The translations under genes and the position numbers were made by a program. This document shows, one piece after another, positions 25,507 through 33,434 of a DNA stretch of 64,000 nt; the first letter of the stretch is position 1, and every line of letters begins with the position of its first letter. The notes beneath the pieces were generated by a model, which was given only the letters and a program-made list of their open reading frames with translations, was not told the origin of the DNA and searched no databases. The stretch spans positions 3,844,001 to 3,908,000 of the forward strand of contig NC_009614.1 in NCBI RefSeq assembly GCF_000012825.1, written 5' to 3'. Origin of the DNA: Phocaeicola vulgatus ATCC 8482. GTDB taxonomy: Bacteria; Bacteroidota; Bacteroidia; Bacteroidales; Bacteroidaceae.

Positions 25507-26340
25507 ATGATGAATTACGCATACGATACATCTTTGCAGGAAACGATGATACTGACTGAAGCGTTTCACACAGACAGGGTCATCTGTGACAATGGTAGTC
25601 TGTATAAGTTTATATGGGTCCAGGAAGGCAAACTGACATTGATAGTAGACCATGTGGAAATAGAGATGGAGCAGGATGAAATCATCTCTGTGAGTAATCT
25701 TCACCGCACGGAGTTCAAGAATGTATCGGGCAGGTATCTTGCTCTTCTTTTCAACGAGAATTTTTACGGCATTTACAAGCACGAGAAAGAAGTATCGTGC
25801 AGCGGAGTGCTGTTTAACGGAACTTCCGGTATAGTGCATCTGCGGCTCCCGATAGCCGATTCCGAACTGTTGCACGAGGTGGTGGACAGAATGGTTACCG
25901 AATACATCCTGCGGGATAACCTGCAGGGAGAAATGCTCCGCCTGCTGTTGAAACGTTTCATCATTCTGTGTACCCGGCTGGCCCGTAAGCAGTTGTCCGG
26001 CTTTCCGGTTAATGAAAAAGGTTTTGACATCATCCAGCGTTATTATGTGTTGGTGGACAATCACTTCAAGGAGAAAAAACAGGTACAGGCATATGCTGCT
26101 TTGTTGCATCGTTCTCCCAAGACGCTTTCCAATTTATTTGCCGCCTACGGTATGCCTTCCCCTTTGAAGATTATACAAGAACGAGTGGTGACCGAAGCGA
26201 AACGGCTGTTGCTGCATACCTCGCACAGCATCAAAGAGATATCGGTGATTTTGGGCTTTGAAAGTGTGGGTACTTTCAGCCGCTTCTTTAAGAATATGAC
26301 GGGGGAAAATACCTCGGCATACCGGAAAAGACTGCAATAA
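25507..26340 (+). CDS. AraC family transcriptional regulator
   Basis: A 277-residue regulator with an N-terminal cupin-like sensing domain (about 1-150; VQEGKLTLIVDHVEIEMEQD is the small barrel start) and a C-terminal double helix-turn-helix (about 180-275; SIKEISVILGFESVGTFSRF and NMTGENTSAYRKR). The signal it senses is unknown. The ATG at 25507 (or the next codon) is taken because the promoter box at 25460-25467 overlaps the longer frame. No target gene is adjacent on its strand; ileS has its own promoter. Confidence 0.87.
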   Translation: MMNYAYDTSLQETMILTEAFHTDRVICDNGSLYKFIWVQEGKLTLIVDHVEIEMEQDEIISVSNLHRTEFKNVSGRYLALLFNENFYGIYKHEKEVSCSGVLFNGTSGIVHLRLPIADSELLHEVVDRMVTEYILRDNLQGEMLRLLLKRFIILCTRLARKQLSGFPVNEKGFDIIQRYYVLVDNHFKEKKQVQAYAALLHRSPKTLSNLFAAYGMPSPLKIIQERVVTEAKRLLLHTSHSIKEISVILGFESVGTFSRFFKNMTGENTSAYRKRLQ

Positions 26341-26358
26341 CAAGAACCGGTCCTTGTT
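26339..26358. terminator. weak hairpin after the AraC-family gene
   Basis: AACAAGAACCGGTCCTTGTT is a near-perfect 20-bp palindrome overlapping the stop codon. No real T-run follows, so the terminator call is tentative. Confidence 0.4.
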
Positions 26359-26478
26359 GCTGTTGATTTTGATAAGAACAGGGGCTTTTCCCATGCCTTA
26401 TGCAGTTATTCTGAAACAGTATCCGTTATCTGATTAAAAAAACAAGCGTCAAAACTTTCTATCTATCTAATTTTCTTG

Positions 26479-26486
26479 TAAATTTG
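26479..26486 (+). promoter_or_regulatory. -7 element TAAATTTG of ileS
   Basis: Consensus box 62 nt before the ileS start. No T-box leader features were recognised in this short gap. Confidence 0.5.
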
Positions 26487-26548
26487 CACCTTAATTTTTG
26501 GAAGGCATTGCCTTTTAGTTAGAGAATACAAGAAAACGATATAAAATT

Positions 26549-29500
26549 ATGAGTAAGAAATTTGCTGAACACTCGCAACTCAACCTATCACAGGTCAATA
26601 AAGATGTGCTGAAGAAGTGGGATGAAAACGATGTTTTCGCCAAGAGTATGACAGAACGTGAAGGATGTCCTTCTTTCGTGTTTTATGAAGGACCTCCCTC
26701 GGCCAATGGTATGCCGGGTATTCACCACGTGATGGCGCGTACCATTAAAGATACTTTCTGCCGCTATAAAACCATGAAAGGGTTCCAGGTAAAGCGTAAG
26801 GCCGGATGGGATACTCACGGACTGCCTGTGGAACTGGGTGTGGAAAAGGCATTGCATATCACCAAAGAGGATATCGGAAAGACCATTTCTGTTGCCGAGT
26901 ACAACGCAGCTTGCCGTAAGGACGTGATGAAGTTTACCAAAGAGTGGACAGACCTTACTCATAAGATGGGTTACTGGGTGGATTTGGAGAATCCCTATAT
27001 CACTTATGACAACCGCTATATTGAAACGCTGTGGTGGCTCTTGAAGCAGCTTTATAACAAAGGTCTGTTATATAAAGGCTACACCATCCAGCCTTACTCT
27101 CCGGCTGCCGGAACAGGATTGAGCTCGCACGAGCTGAACCAGCCGGGCTGTTACCGTGATGTGAAAGACACCACTGTGGTAGGACAGTTCAAGATGAAGA
27201 ATCCGAAACCCGAAATGGCGGAATGGGGAACGCCTTATTTCCTGGCATGGACCACTACTCCGTGGACATTGCCTTCGAATACGGCATTGTGCGTAGGACC
27301 GAAAATAGACTATGTGGCTGTGCAGACTTACAACGGATATACCGGGGAAAAGATGACCGTAGTGTTGGCGAAAGCTTTGCTCTATACTCACTTTAACAAG
27401 AAAGCGGAAGAATTGGCGCTGGAAGACTATAAGCCGGGTGACAAACTGATTCCGTTCAAAGTAGTGGGTGAATATAAAGGACCGGATCTGGTAGGCATGG
27501 AATATGAACAGCTTATTCCTTGGGTGAAACCGGTGACAGTGGATGAAAACGGGAAATGGCAAGAAGCGGCCGGTGAGGCATTCCGCGTTATTCCCGGTGA
27601 CTATGTAACTACCGAAGATGGTACGGGTATCGTACATATCGCTCCGACATTCGGTGCAGACGATGCTTTTGTGGCACGTGCGGCAGGTATTCCTTCTCTG
27701 TTCATGATAAACAAGAAGGGGGAAACCCGTCCTATGGTGGATCTGACTGGTAAATTCTATCTGTTGGACGAACTGGACGAGGCTTTCGTAAAGGAATGTG
27801 TGGACGTAGAGAAATATAAGGAATATCAGGGCCGGTGGGTGAAGAATGCTTATGATCCTCAGTTTACTGTAGATGGCAAGTACGATGAAAAAGCTGCCGC
27901 TGCCGCCGAATCACTCGATATCTATATCTGTATGATGATGAAAGCCGCCAACAAGGCGTTCAAGATAGAAAAGCATGTACACAATTATCCGCACTGCTGG
28001 CGTACTGACAAACCGGTGCTCTACTATCCGCTGGACAGTTGGTTCATCCGGTCTACCGCAGCCAAAGAGCGCATGATGGAACTGAACAAGACTATCAACT
28101 GGAAGCCGGAATCTACCGGAACAGGCCGTTTCGGCAAGTGGCTGGAAAACTTGAATGACTGGAACTTGAGCCGTTCTCGTTATTGGGGAACTCCGCTGCC
28201 TATCTGGCGCAGTGAAGAAGGAGAGGAGCTTTGTATCGGTTCCGTAGAGGAATTGTATGATGAAATAGAAAAATCAATAGCTGCCGGATTTATGACCGTC
28301 AATCCTTATAAGGAAAAAGGTTTTGTTCCGGGCGAATATAACGGGGAGAATTATGACAAGATAGACCTTCACCGTCCGTATGTGGATGATATCATCTTGG
28401 TATCTGAAAGCGGCAAGCCGATGAAACGTGAGGCGGACTTGATTGATGTGTGGTTCGACTCCGGTGCGATGCCTTACGCGCAGTTGCACTATCCGTTCGA
28501 AAATAAGGAAATTGTGGACAACCGCACTTATTATCCTGCGGACTTCATTGCAGAAGGGGTGGACCAGACCCGTGGCTGGTTCTTTACGTTACATGCTATC
28601 GCTACGATGGTATTCGACAGTGTGGCTTACAAGAACGTAATCTCTAACGGCTTGGTTCTGGACAAGAACGGAAACAAAATGTCAAAACGTCTGGGCAATG
28701 CGGTAGATCCGTTCGGCGCTATCGAACAGTATGGCTCCGATCCTTTGCGTTGGTACATGATTACCAATTCTTCTCCGTGGGATAACTTGAAATTTGATAC
28801 CGACGGGGTGGATGAGGTTCGTCGTAAATTCTTCGGTACTTTGTATAATACCTATTCGTTCTTCGCACTTTATGCCAATGTGGATGGCTTCGCTTATCAG
28901 GAAGCGGAAGTGCCGGTAAATGAACGTCCGGAGATAGACCGTTGGATTCTGTCTGTTCTGAATTCATTGGTGAAGAACGTGGACGCTTGCTACAACGATT
29001 ACGAACCGACCAAGGCGGGACGTTTGATTACAGACTTCGTAAATGATAATTTGAGTAACTGGTACGTGCGCTTGAACCGTAAACGTTTCTGGGGTAATGC
29101 CATGTCACAGGATAAGCTGTCCGCTTATCAGACATTGTATACTTGTCTTGAAACAGTGGCCAGGCTGATGGCGCCCATCGCTCCGTTCTATGCCGACCGG
29201 TTGTATACGGATTTGATTGCGGCTACAGGTCGTGACACCGTGGCTTCTGTACACTTGGCCAAGTTCCCGGAATGTAATGAGGCATTGATAGACGGAGAAC
29301 TGGAAGCGCGTATGCAGATGGCTCAGGATGTTACTTCTATGGTATTGGCATTGCGCCGCAAAGTCAATATCAAAGTGCGCCAGCCTTTGCAGTGTATCAT
29401 GGTTCCGGTGGTGGACGAAGAGCAGAAAATGCACATCGAAGCCGTAAAAGACTTGATTATGAGCGAAGTGAACGTGAAAGAAATCAAGTTTGTAGACGGA

Positions 29501-30037
29501 GCCGCAGGCGTATTGGTGAAAAAGGTGAAATGTGACTTTAAAAAACTCGGCCCGAAATTCGGCAAACAGATGAAAGCTGTCGCCGCAGCCGTAGCCGGAA
29601 TGTCGCAGGAAGCTATTGCCGAATTGGAGAAAAATGGTAAATATACCTTTGTGCTTGATGGTGCGGAAGCGGTTATCGAAACAACGGATGTGGAGATTTT
29701 CAGTGAGGATATTCCGGGATGGCTGGTTGCCAATGAAGGTAAACTGACTGTGGCCTTGGAGGTTACCGTAACCGAAGAACTGCGTCGTGAGGGGGTTGCC
29801 CGTGAATTGGTAAACCGTATACAGAATATCCGTAAGAGCAGTGGTTTTGAGATAACGGACAAAATAAAAGTGGCATTATCTAAAAATCCTCAAACCGATG
29901 ATGCGGTAAATGAATATAATACTTATATTTGTAACCAGGTTCTTGCTAACTCCCTGGAATTAGTGGATGAAGTGAAGAACGGTACAGAATTAAATTTTGA
30001 TGATTTCTCACTTTATGTGAGTGTCGTAAAAGAATAA
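26549..30037 (+). CDS. ileS: isoleucyl-tRNA synthetase
   Basis: IleS (1162 residues) charges tRNA-Ile. The class I HIGH-type motif appears as GMPGIHHVMARTIKD and the KMSKS-type loop as NKMSKRLGNAVDPF. The CP1 editing domain is between them (WTTTPWTLPSNTALCVG, and the editing-site GTGIVHIAPTFGADD). The length and the long C-terminal region correspond to the larger (eukaryote-like, mupirocin-resistant type 2) class; that class is an inference from length and motif form. It leads a run with the TraR/DksA-like gene, lspA and DUF4296. Confidence 0.97.
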   Translation: MSKKFAEHSQLNLSQVNKDVLKKWDENDVFAKSMTEREGCPSFVFYEGPPSANGMPGIHHVMARTIKDTFCRYKTMKGFQVKRKAGWDTHGLPVELGVEKALHITKEDIGKTISVAEYNAACRKDVMKFTKEWTDLTHKMGYWVDLENPYITYDNRYIETLWWLLKQLYNKGLLYKGYTIQPYSPAAGTGLSSHELNQPGCYRDVKDTTVVGQFKMKNPKPEMAEWGTPYFLAWTTTPWTLPSNTALCVGPKIDYVAVQTYNGYTGEKMTVVLAKALLYTHFNKKAEELALEDYKPGDKLIPFKVVGEYKGPDLVGMEYEQLIPWVKPVTVDENGKWQEAAGEAFRVIPGDYVTTEDGTGIVHIAPTFGADDAFVARAAGIPSLFMINKKGETRPMVDLTGKFYLLDELDEAFVKECVDVEKYKEYQGRWVKNAYDPQFTVDGKYDEKAAAAAESLDIYICMMMKAANKAFKIEKHVHNYPHCWRTDKPVLYYPLDSWFIRSTAAKERMMELNKTINWKPESTGTGRFGKWLENLNDWNLSRSRYWGTPLPIWRSEEGEELCIGSVEELYDEIEKSIAAGFMTVNPYKEKGFVPGEYNGENYDKIDLHRPYVDDIILVSESGKPMKREADLIDVWFDSGAMPYAQLHYPFENKEIVDNRTYYPADFIAEGVDQTRGWFFTLHAIATMVFDSVAYKNVISNGLVLDKNGNKMSKRLGNAVDPFGAIEQYGSDPLRWYMITNSSPWDNLKFDTDGVDEVRRKFFGTLYNTYSFFALYANVDGFAYQEAEVPVNERPEIDRWILSVLNSLVKNVDACYNDYEPTKAGRLITDFVNDNLSNWYVRLNRKRFWGNAMSQDKLSAYQTLYTCLETVARLMAPIAPFYADRLYTDLIAATGRDTVASVHLAKFPECNEALIDGELEARMQMAQDVTSMVLALRRKVNIKVRQPLQCIMVPVVDEEQKMHIEAVKDLIMSEVNVKEIKFVDGAAGVLVKKVKCDFKKLGPKFGKQMKAVAAAVAGMSQEAIAELEKNGKYTFVLDGAEAVIETTDVEIFSEDIPGWLVANEGKLTVALEVTVTEELRREGVARELVNRIQNIRKSSGFEITDKIKVALSKNPQTDDAVNEYNTYICNQVLANSLELVDEVKNGTELNFDDFSLYVSVVKE

Positions 30038-30060
30038 TTAACCTTTTAAAACTAAGTTAT

Positions 30061-30441
30061 ATGGCTGAAAAAACTAGATATTCAGATGCGGAACTGGAGG
30101 AATTCCGTGCCATTATCATGGAAAAACTGGAATTGGCTCAGCGTGACTATGATAGACTGAAAAGTAGTATCATGAATAAGGACGGTAATGATACGGACGA
30201 TACTTCTCCTACTTATAAAGTTTTGGAAGAAGGTGCTAATACATTGTCTAAAGAAGAAACGACCCGGTTGGCGGCACGTCAGCTGAAGTTTATTCAGGGG
30301 TTGCAGGCGGCATTGGTACGTATCGAGAACAAAACTTATGGTATTTGCCGTGAAACCGGCAAGTTGATTCCGAAGGAAAGGCTTCGTGCAGTACCTCATG
30401 CAACACTGAGCATTGAGGCAAAGAACGAAGGAAAGAAATAA
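30061..30441 (+). CDS. TraR/DksA family protein with degenerate zinc finger
   Basis: A 126-residue DksA-like protein that should enter the RNA polymerase secondary channel by its coiled coil (about 20-85). The C-terminal globular part is recognisable as YGICRETGKLIPKERLRAVPHATLSIEAK, but of the four zinc cysteines of the C4 class only the first (ICRETG) remains; the others are Thr, Leu/Ser and Glu. This cysteine-poor form occurs in Bacteroidetes homologues beside ileS and lspA. It lies 23 nt after ileS. Whether it responds to ppGpp cannot be told from sequence. Confidence 0.87.
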   Translation: MAEKTRYSDAELEEFRAIIMEKLELAQRDYDRLKSSIMNKDGNDTDDTSPTYKVLEEGANTLSKEETTRLAARQLKFIQGLQAALVRIENKTYGICRETGKLIPKERLRAVPHATLSIEAKNEGKK

Positions 30442-30449
30442 AATAGTGG

Positions 30450-30532
30450 TTAATGGTTAGTGATTAATAGTTAATGAGTTTCACTGTCATGTTACAGTAT
30501 TAACCGCTAACGGCTAATCATTAACCATTAAT
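30450..30532. repeat. inverted repeat between TraR/DksA-like gene and lspA
   Basis: TTAATGGTTAGTGATTAATA (from 30450) is complementary to the run ending TAATCATTAACCATTAA (right arm 30500-30532), with the first 17 of about 25 positions differing once. It fills most of the 109-bp gap inside an otherwise tight operon. Confidence 0.65.
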
Positions 30533-30550
30533 TAATTTTCAATTTAATAA

Positions 30551-31189
30551 ATGAAGAAACTACTCACCAAAGGGCAGCTCTCTGTTCTTATCGTCTTTGC
30601 AGTTCTGATTATCGACCAGATAATAAAGATATTGGTAAAGACCAATATGTACTGGCATGAGAGTATCCGCATAACAGATTGGTTTTATATCTATTTTACA
30701 GAAAATAACGGCATGGCTTTCGGTATGGAAATATTCGGAAAGTTATTCCTTACTACCTTCCGTATTGTAGCTGTGGGATTGATTATCTGGTATCTGGCAA
30801 AAATAGTGAAACAGAATTATAAGACTGGTTATATTGTATGTATCTCTTTAATTTTGGCAGGGGCTATCGGTAATATTATAGACAGTGTGTTCTATGGCGT
30901 TGTTTTTAATGAAAGTACTCATAGTACCATCGCTTCTTTTGTTCCGGTAGGTGAAGGGTATTCGGAATGGTTGCATGGTAAGGTGGTGGATATGTTCTAT
31001 TTTCCCATTATTGAAACCAACTGGCCCGAATGGATACCGGGAATAGGAGGGGAACATTTCATATTTTTCAGTCCGATATTTAATTTTGCCGATGCTGCCA
31101 TCAGTTGCGGTATTGTGGCGTTGTTGTTATTTTACGGTAAGTATCTGAATAAGAATATTCACCCGTCAGCAGAAGAAATTAAAGAATAA
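30551..31189 (+). CDS. lspA: lipoprotein signal peptidase
   Basis: LspA (212 residues) is the inner-membrane aspartic protease that cleaves prolipoproteins before the lipidated Cys. The two catalytic Asp motifs are visible: ILAGAIGNIIDSVFYG and IFNFADAAISCG. The N-terminal Asp-Gln helix (VLIIDQIIKILV) and ENNGMAFGM are also typical. Compared with the E. coli enzyme (164 residues) it has an insertion between the Asp motifs (about residues 125-165, EWLHGKVVDMFYFPIIETNW), usual for Bacteroidetes. DUF4296 begins at the very next base after its stop. Confidence 0.95.
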   Translation: MKKLLTKGQLSVLIVFAVLIIDQIIKILVKTNMYWHESIRITDWFYIYFTENNGMAFGMEIFGKLFLTTFRIVAVGLIIWYLAKIVKQNYKTGYIVCISLILAGAIGNIIDSVFYGVVFNESTHSTIASFVPVGEGYSEWLHGKVVDMFYFPIIETNWPEWIPGIGGEHFIFFSPIFNFADAAISCGIVALLLFYGKYLNKNIHPSAEEIKE

Positions 31190-32167
31190 ATGATGCGTCG
31201 CAGGAATATTACTTGGGTGTGGCTGCTGGGTGCGGCTTTTATGGTGGGGTGTGGCAAGCAAGTGCCTGAAGATATTATCCAGCCGGACAGGATGGAGAAT
31301 ATCTTGTACGATTATCATTTAAGTATCTCCATGGGCAATAATCTGAGTTATTCTGATAATTATCAAAAGGAGGCGTATAAGAATTATGTCTTCGAGAAGT
31401 ATCATATTACTGAAGCTGATTTCGATTCGTCCATGGTGTGGTACACACGTCACACGGAGGAACTTGCCGGTCTTTATAAAAAGGTGGGGGAACGCTTCCG
31501 CAGTGAGAAAAAACGCATGCAGGAGTTGCTGGCGTTGCGTGAGGATAAACCGGCTGCATCGTTGCCGGGAGATACTGTGGATGTATGGTATGACCGTAAG
31601 CTTTATTGGCTGACAGATGTTCCGTTGGCGAATAAGGTGACTTTTGAGATTCCCGCCGATAGTAATTTCAAAGCAAAGGATGCTTTCCTGTGGTCTGCTG
31701 ATTATATATTCCTTTCGGAAGGGGAACGGAGAGCCACTATGGGGTTCAATATTTTGTTTGATAATGATTCTGTGGTGGGGCGTGTGAAGGATATCACGTG
31801 TTCCGGTGTGCAGACTTTGTATATAAAGCCTGATTCTGCTTTTGCCATCAAGAGTGTGAGCGGATTTATTTACTATATGGATAGTGATTCGTCAACGAAT
31901 AAGCCGGGACTGATTATCAATAATATTGCTTTGACCCGTTATCATGAACCGGTAGATACAATGACAGTTGCCGGAAAAGATAGTTTGGCTGTGGAACAGC
32001 GTGTTGGAACTGATTCGGTGGTAACAGAGAAGAAAGCAGATTCGATTCAATCGGTGGATATCAGGAAAAATGTTCCCGTCCGTATGAATCCACGTGAAAT
32101 GAAGGAGAATAATGCGGCAGATCATTCTCACTCAGATCGTCCTCAGAGAATCAAGCGCAGAAATTAA
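31190..32167 (+). CDS. DUF4296 domain-containing lipoprotein
   Basis: A 325-residue lipoprotein. The signal peptide ends in a lipobox (AAFMVGC, Cys near residue 21), and the DUF4296 domain covers about 25-115 (VPEDIIQPDRMENILYDYHL, YKNYVFEKYHITEADFDSSM). The following part is rich in beta structure and then in Ser/Asp/Lys. The function is unknown; the conserved position next to lspA suggests an envelope role. Two start codons lie in tandem (31190 and 31193), directly after the lspA stop, so translation is coupled. Confidence 0.85.
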   Translation: MMRRRNITWVWLLGAAFMVGCGKQVPEDIIQPDRMENILYDYHLSISMGNNLSYSDNYQKEAYKNYVFEKYHITEADFDSSMVWYTRHTEELAGLYKKVGERFRSEKKRMQELLALREDKPAASLPGDTVDVWYDRKLYWLTDVPLANKVTFEIPADSNFKAKDAFLWSADYIFLSEGERRATMGFNILFDNDSVVGRVKDITCSGVQTLYIKPDSAFAIKSVSGFIYYMDSDSSTNKPGLIINNIALTRYHEPVDTMTVAGKDSLAVEQRVGTDSVVTEKKADSIQSVDIRKNVPVRMNPREMKENNAADHSHSDRPQRIKRRN

Positions 32168-32182
32168 TTATCTTTTGTGGGT

Positions 32183-32506
32183 ATGAGACGTTTTGCTTGT
32201 CATTATCTTTATGTTTCGGCGGATGGCTGTTATTCTAAATATGTAGTGGAGTTGGAAGACAGCGGTAGAGTGCGTGCATATTTTCCATTGAAGGAGGAGC
32301 TTAGTGCGACACAATGGATAGGCGGAGTGATTATTATTTCTCCGATGTATGGGCTGGAGATTTGTTCCGGAGAGAAGTTTGCTGATTTCCTGCACCGTGC
32401 CATGCTGGAAACAGGATGTGAACAGCCTGTATATGCATGGCATATAGCTGATTTTGATTTGCCGGGAAAGGAGTTTACAACGGGAAGCAGACTGGTACGT
32501 TTATAA
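32183..32506 (+). CDS. conserved hypothetical protein of the lspA run
   Basis: A 107-residue soluble protein (MRRFACHYLYVSADGCYSKY...) with no signal peptide or motif I recognise. It begins 15 nt after the DUF4296 gene and likely ends that operon. The ATG at 32183 is preferred to an in-frame GTG two codons upstream. The mixture of strands (YVVELEDSGRVRAYFPL, GVIIISPM) suggests a small beta-rich domain. Confidence 0.6.
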   Translation: MRRFACHYLYVSADGCYSKYVVELEDSGRVRAYFPLKEELSATQWIGGVIIISPMYGLEICSGEKFADFLHRAMLETGCEQPVYAWHIADFDLPGKEFTTGSRLVRL

Positions 32507-32577
32507 TATATGCTTAGGGTAGCGTTATAGTATTTCCCATTCAGAAATTGTTACATATACCGATGGAAATATGAATT

Positions 32578-33333
32578 TTAAGGCAATAAACGTCTTCTGA
32601 ACTCCGAGCAAACCACTGCTGTGGCAATTGCCACATTCAATGATTCGGAGGTTTCCCGTTCTTGAGGATAATTGGGAATATATAACTTCTTGTTTATCAG
32701 TTTCTCTACTTCAGGGCTTACTCCTTTTCCTTCATTTCCCATGACAATCAATCCATGGGCCGACAGGGATTCTGTATAAATAATGTTCCCGTTTAAAAAG
32801 GTGCCGTATACAGGAATATCGGTCAGGCTTTCAATAAGCTGTGGTAAAGAACAGTAATGAACTTTTACTCTTGCCAATGCCCCCATGGTTGCCTGTACGG
32901 TTTTGGGATTATACACATCTGCTGTTCCTGTCGAGCAGAAGATATGTTCAATGCCAAACCAGTCTGCCAAGCGGATAATGGTTCCCAGATTCCCTGGGTC
33001 TTGTACATCGTCCAGCGCCAGGCATAGAGAACTTTTAATAACTTCCGGATTTAAATCATAAGAAGGTTGTACAAAAACGGCCAATACCTCTTGGGGCGTC
33101 TTTTGAAGACTGGCACGTGACAACTCTTCTTGTGTTACTTCAATAATTTCGTTGGCCGTGGCAGAGTGGTTCATTTTCAGCCAATTGGAAGTGGCAATCA
33201 GTAACTTGCAAGGGAAGTGTCCCAATAAATCGCCTACCAATTTATGCCCTTCGGCCACAAAAACTTGTTCTTCTTTGCGTTTTTTTTTCAGTTCCAACGA
33301 ACGGATATATTTTATTTTGTTTTTGCTCAGCAT
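32578..33333 (-). CDS. TrmH/SpoU family RNA methyltransferase
   Basis: A 251-residue 2'-O-ribose methyltransferase with an N-terminal RNA-binding domain (about 1-95; KRKEEQVFVAEGHKLVGDLL is the L7Ae/L30e-like substrate-binding start) and a C-terminal SPOUT knot. Motif 1 is DDVQDPGNLGTIIRLADWFG, motif 2 is GNEGKGVSPEV and motif 3 is TSESLNVAIATAVVCSEF, all intact. The RNA target is unknown. The -7 box TAGCTTTG (33366-33373 minus) diverges from the TamL promoter. This pairing with tamL is common in the phylum. Confidence 0.9.
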   Translation of the reverse strand: MLSKNKIKYIRSLELKKKRKEEQVFVAEGHKLVGDLLGHFPCKLLIATSNWLKMNHSATANEIIEVTQEELSRASLQKTPQEVLAVFVQPSYDLNPEVIKSSLCLALDDVQDPGNLGTIIRLADWFGIEHIFCSTGTADVYNPKTVQATMGALARVKVHYCSLPQLIESLTDIPVYGTFLNGNIIYTESLSAHGLIVMGNEGKGVSPEVEKLINKKLYIPNYPQERETSESLNVAIATAVVCSEFRRRLLP

Positions 33334-33365
33334 GATAATTTCTATTTAATAACAAATATTTGGAG

Positions 33366-33373
33366 CAAAGCTA
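33366..33373 (-). promoter_or_regulatory. -7 element TAGCTTTG of the RNA methyltransferase
   Basis: Minus-strand TAnnTTTG, 33 nt before the start codon and about 25 bp from the divergent tamL promoter. Confidence 0.5.
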
Positions 33374-33396
33374 AGAAGATATTTTCAATTAATATC

Positions 33397-33416
33397 TATC
33401 TTTGTAGATAAATTTG
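33397..33416 (+). promoter_or_regulatory. two overlapping -7 candidates for tamL (TATCTTTG, TAAATTTG)
   Basis: TATCTTTG at 33397-33404 and TAAATTTG at 33409-33416 both match TAnnTTTG. The second also shows that the ORF must start at 33435 and not at the TTG at 33414. Confidence 0.5.
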
Positions 33417-33434
33417 CGAAGGTTACGGATTTGT

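Noticed and set aside
33400..33414. A further copy of the AraC-type half-site (CTTTGTAGATAAATT) at the tamL promoter
   Set aside because: It lacks the GTAA start, has no second half-site 21 bp away and is made mostly of the tamL -7 box itself.
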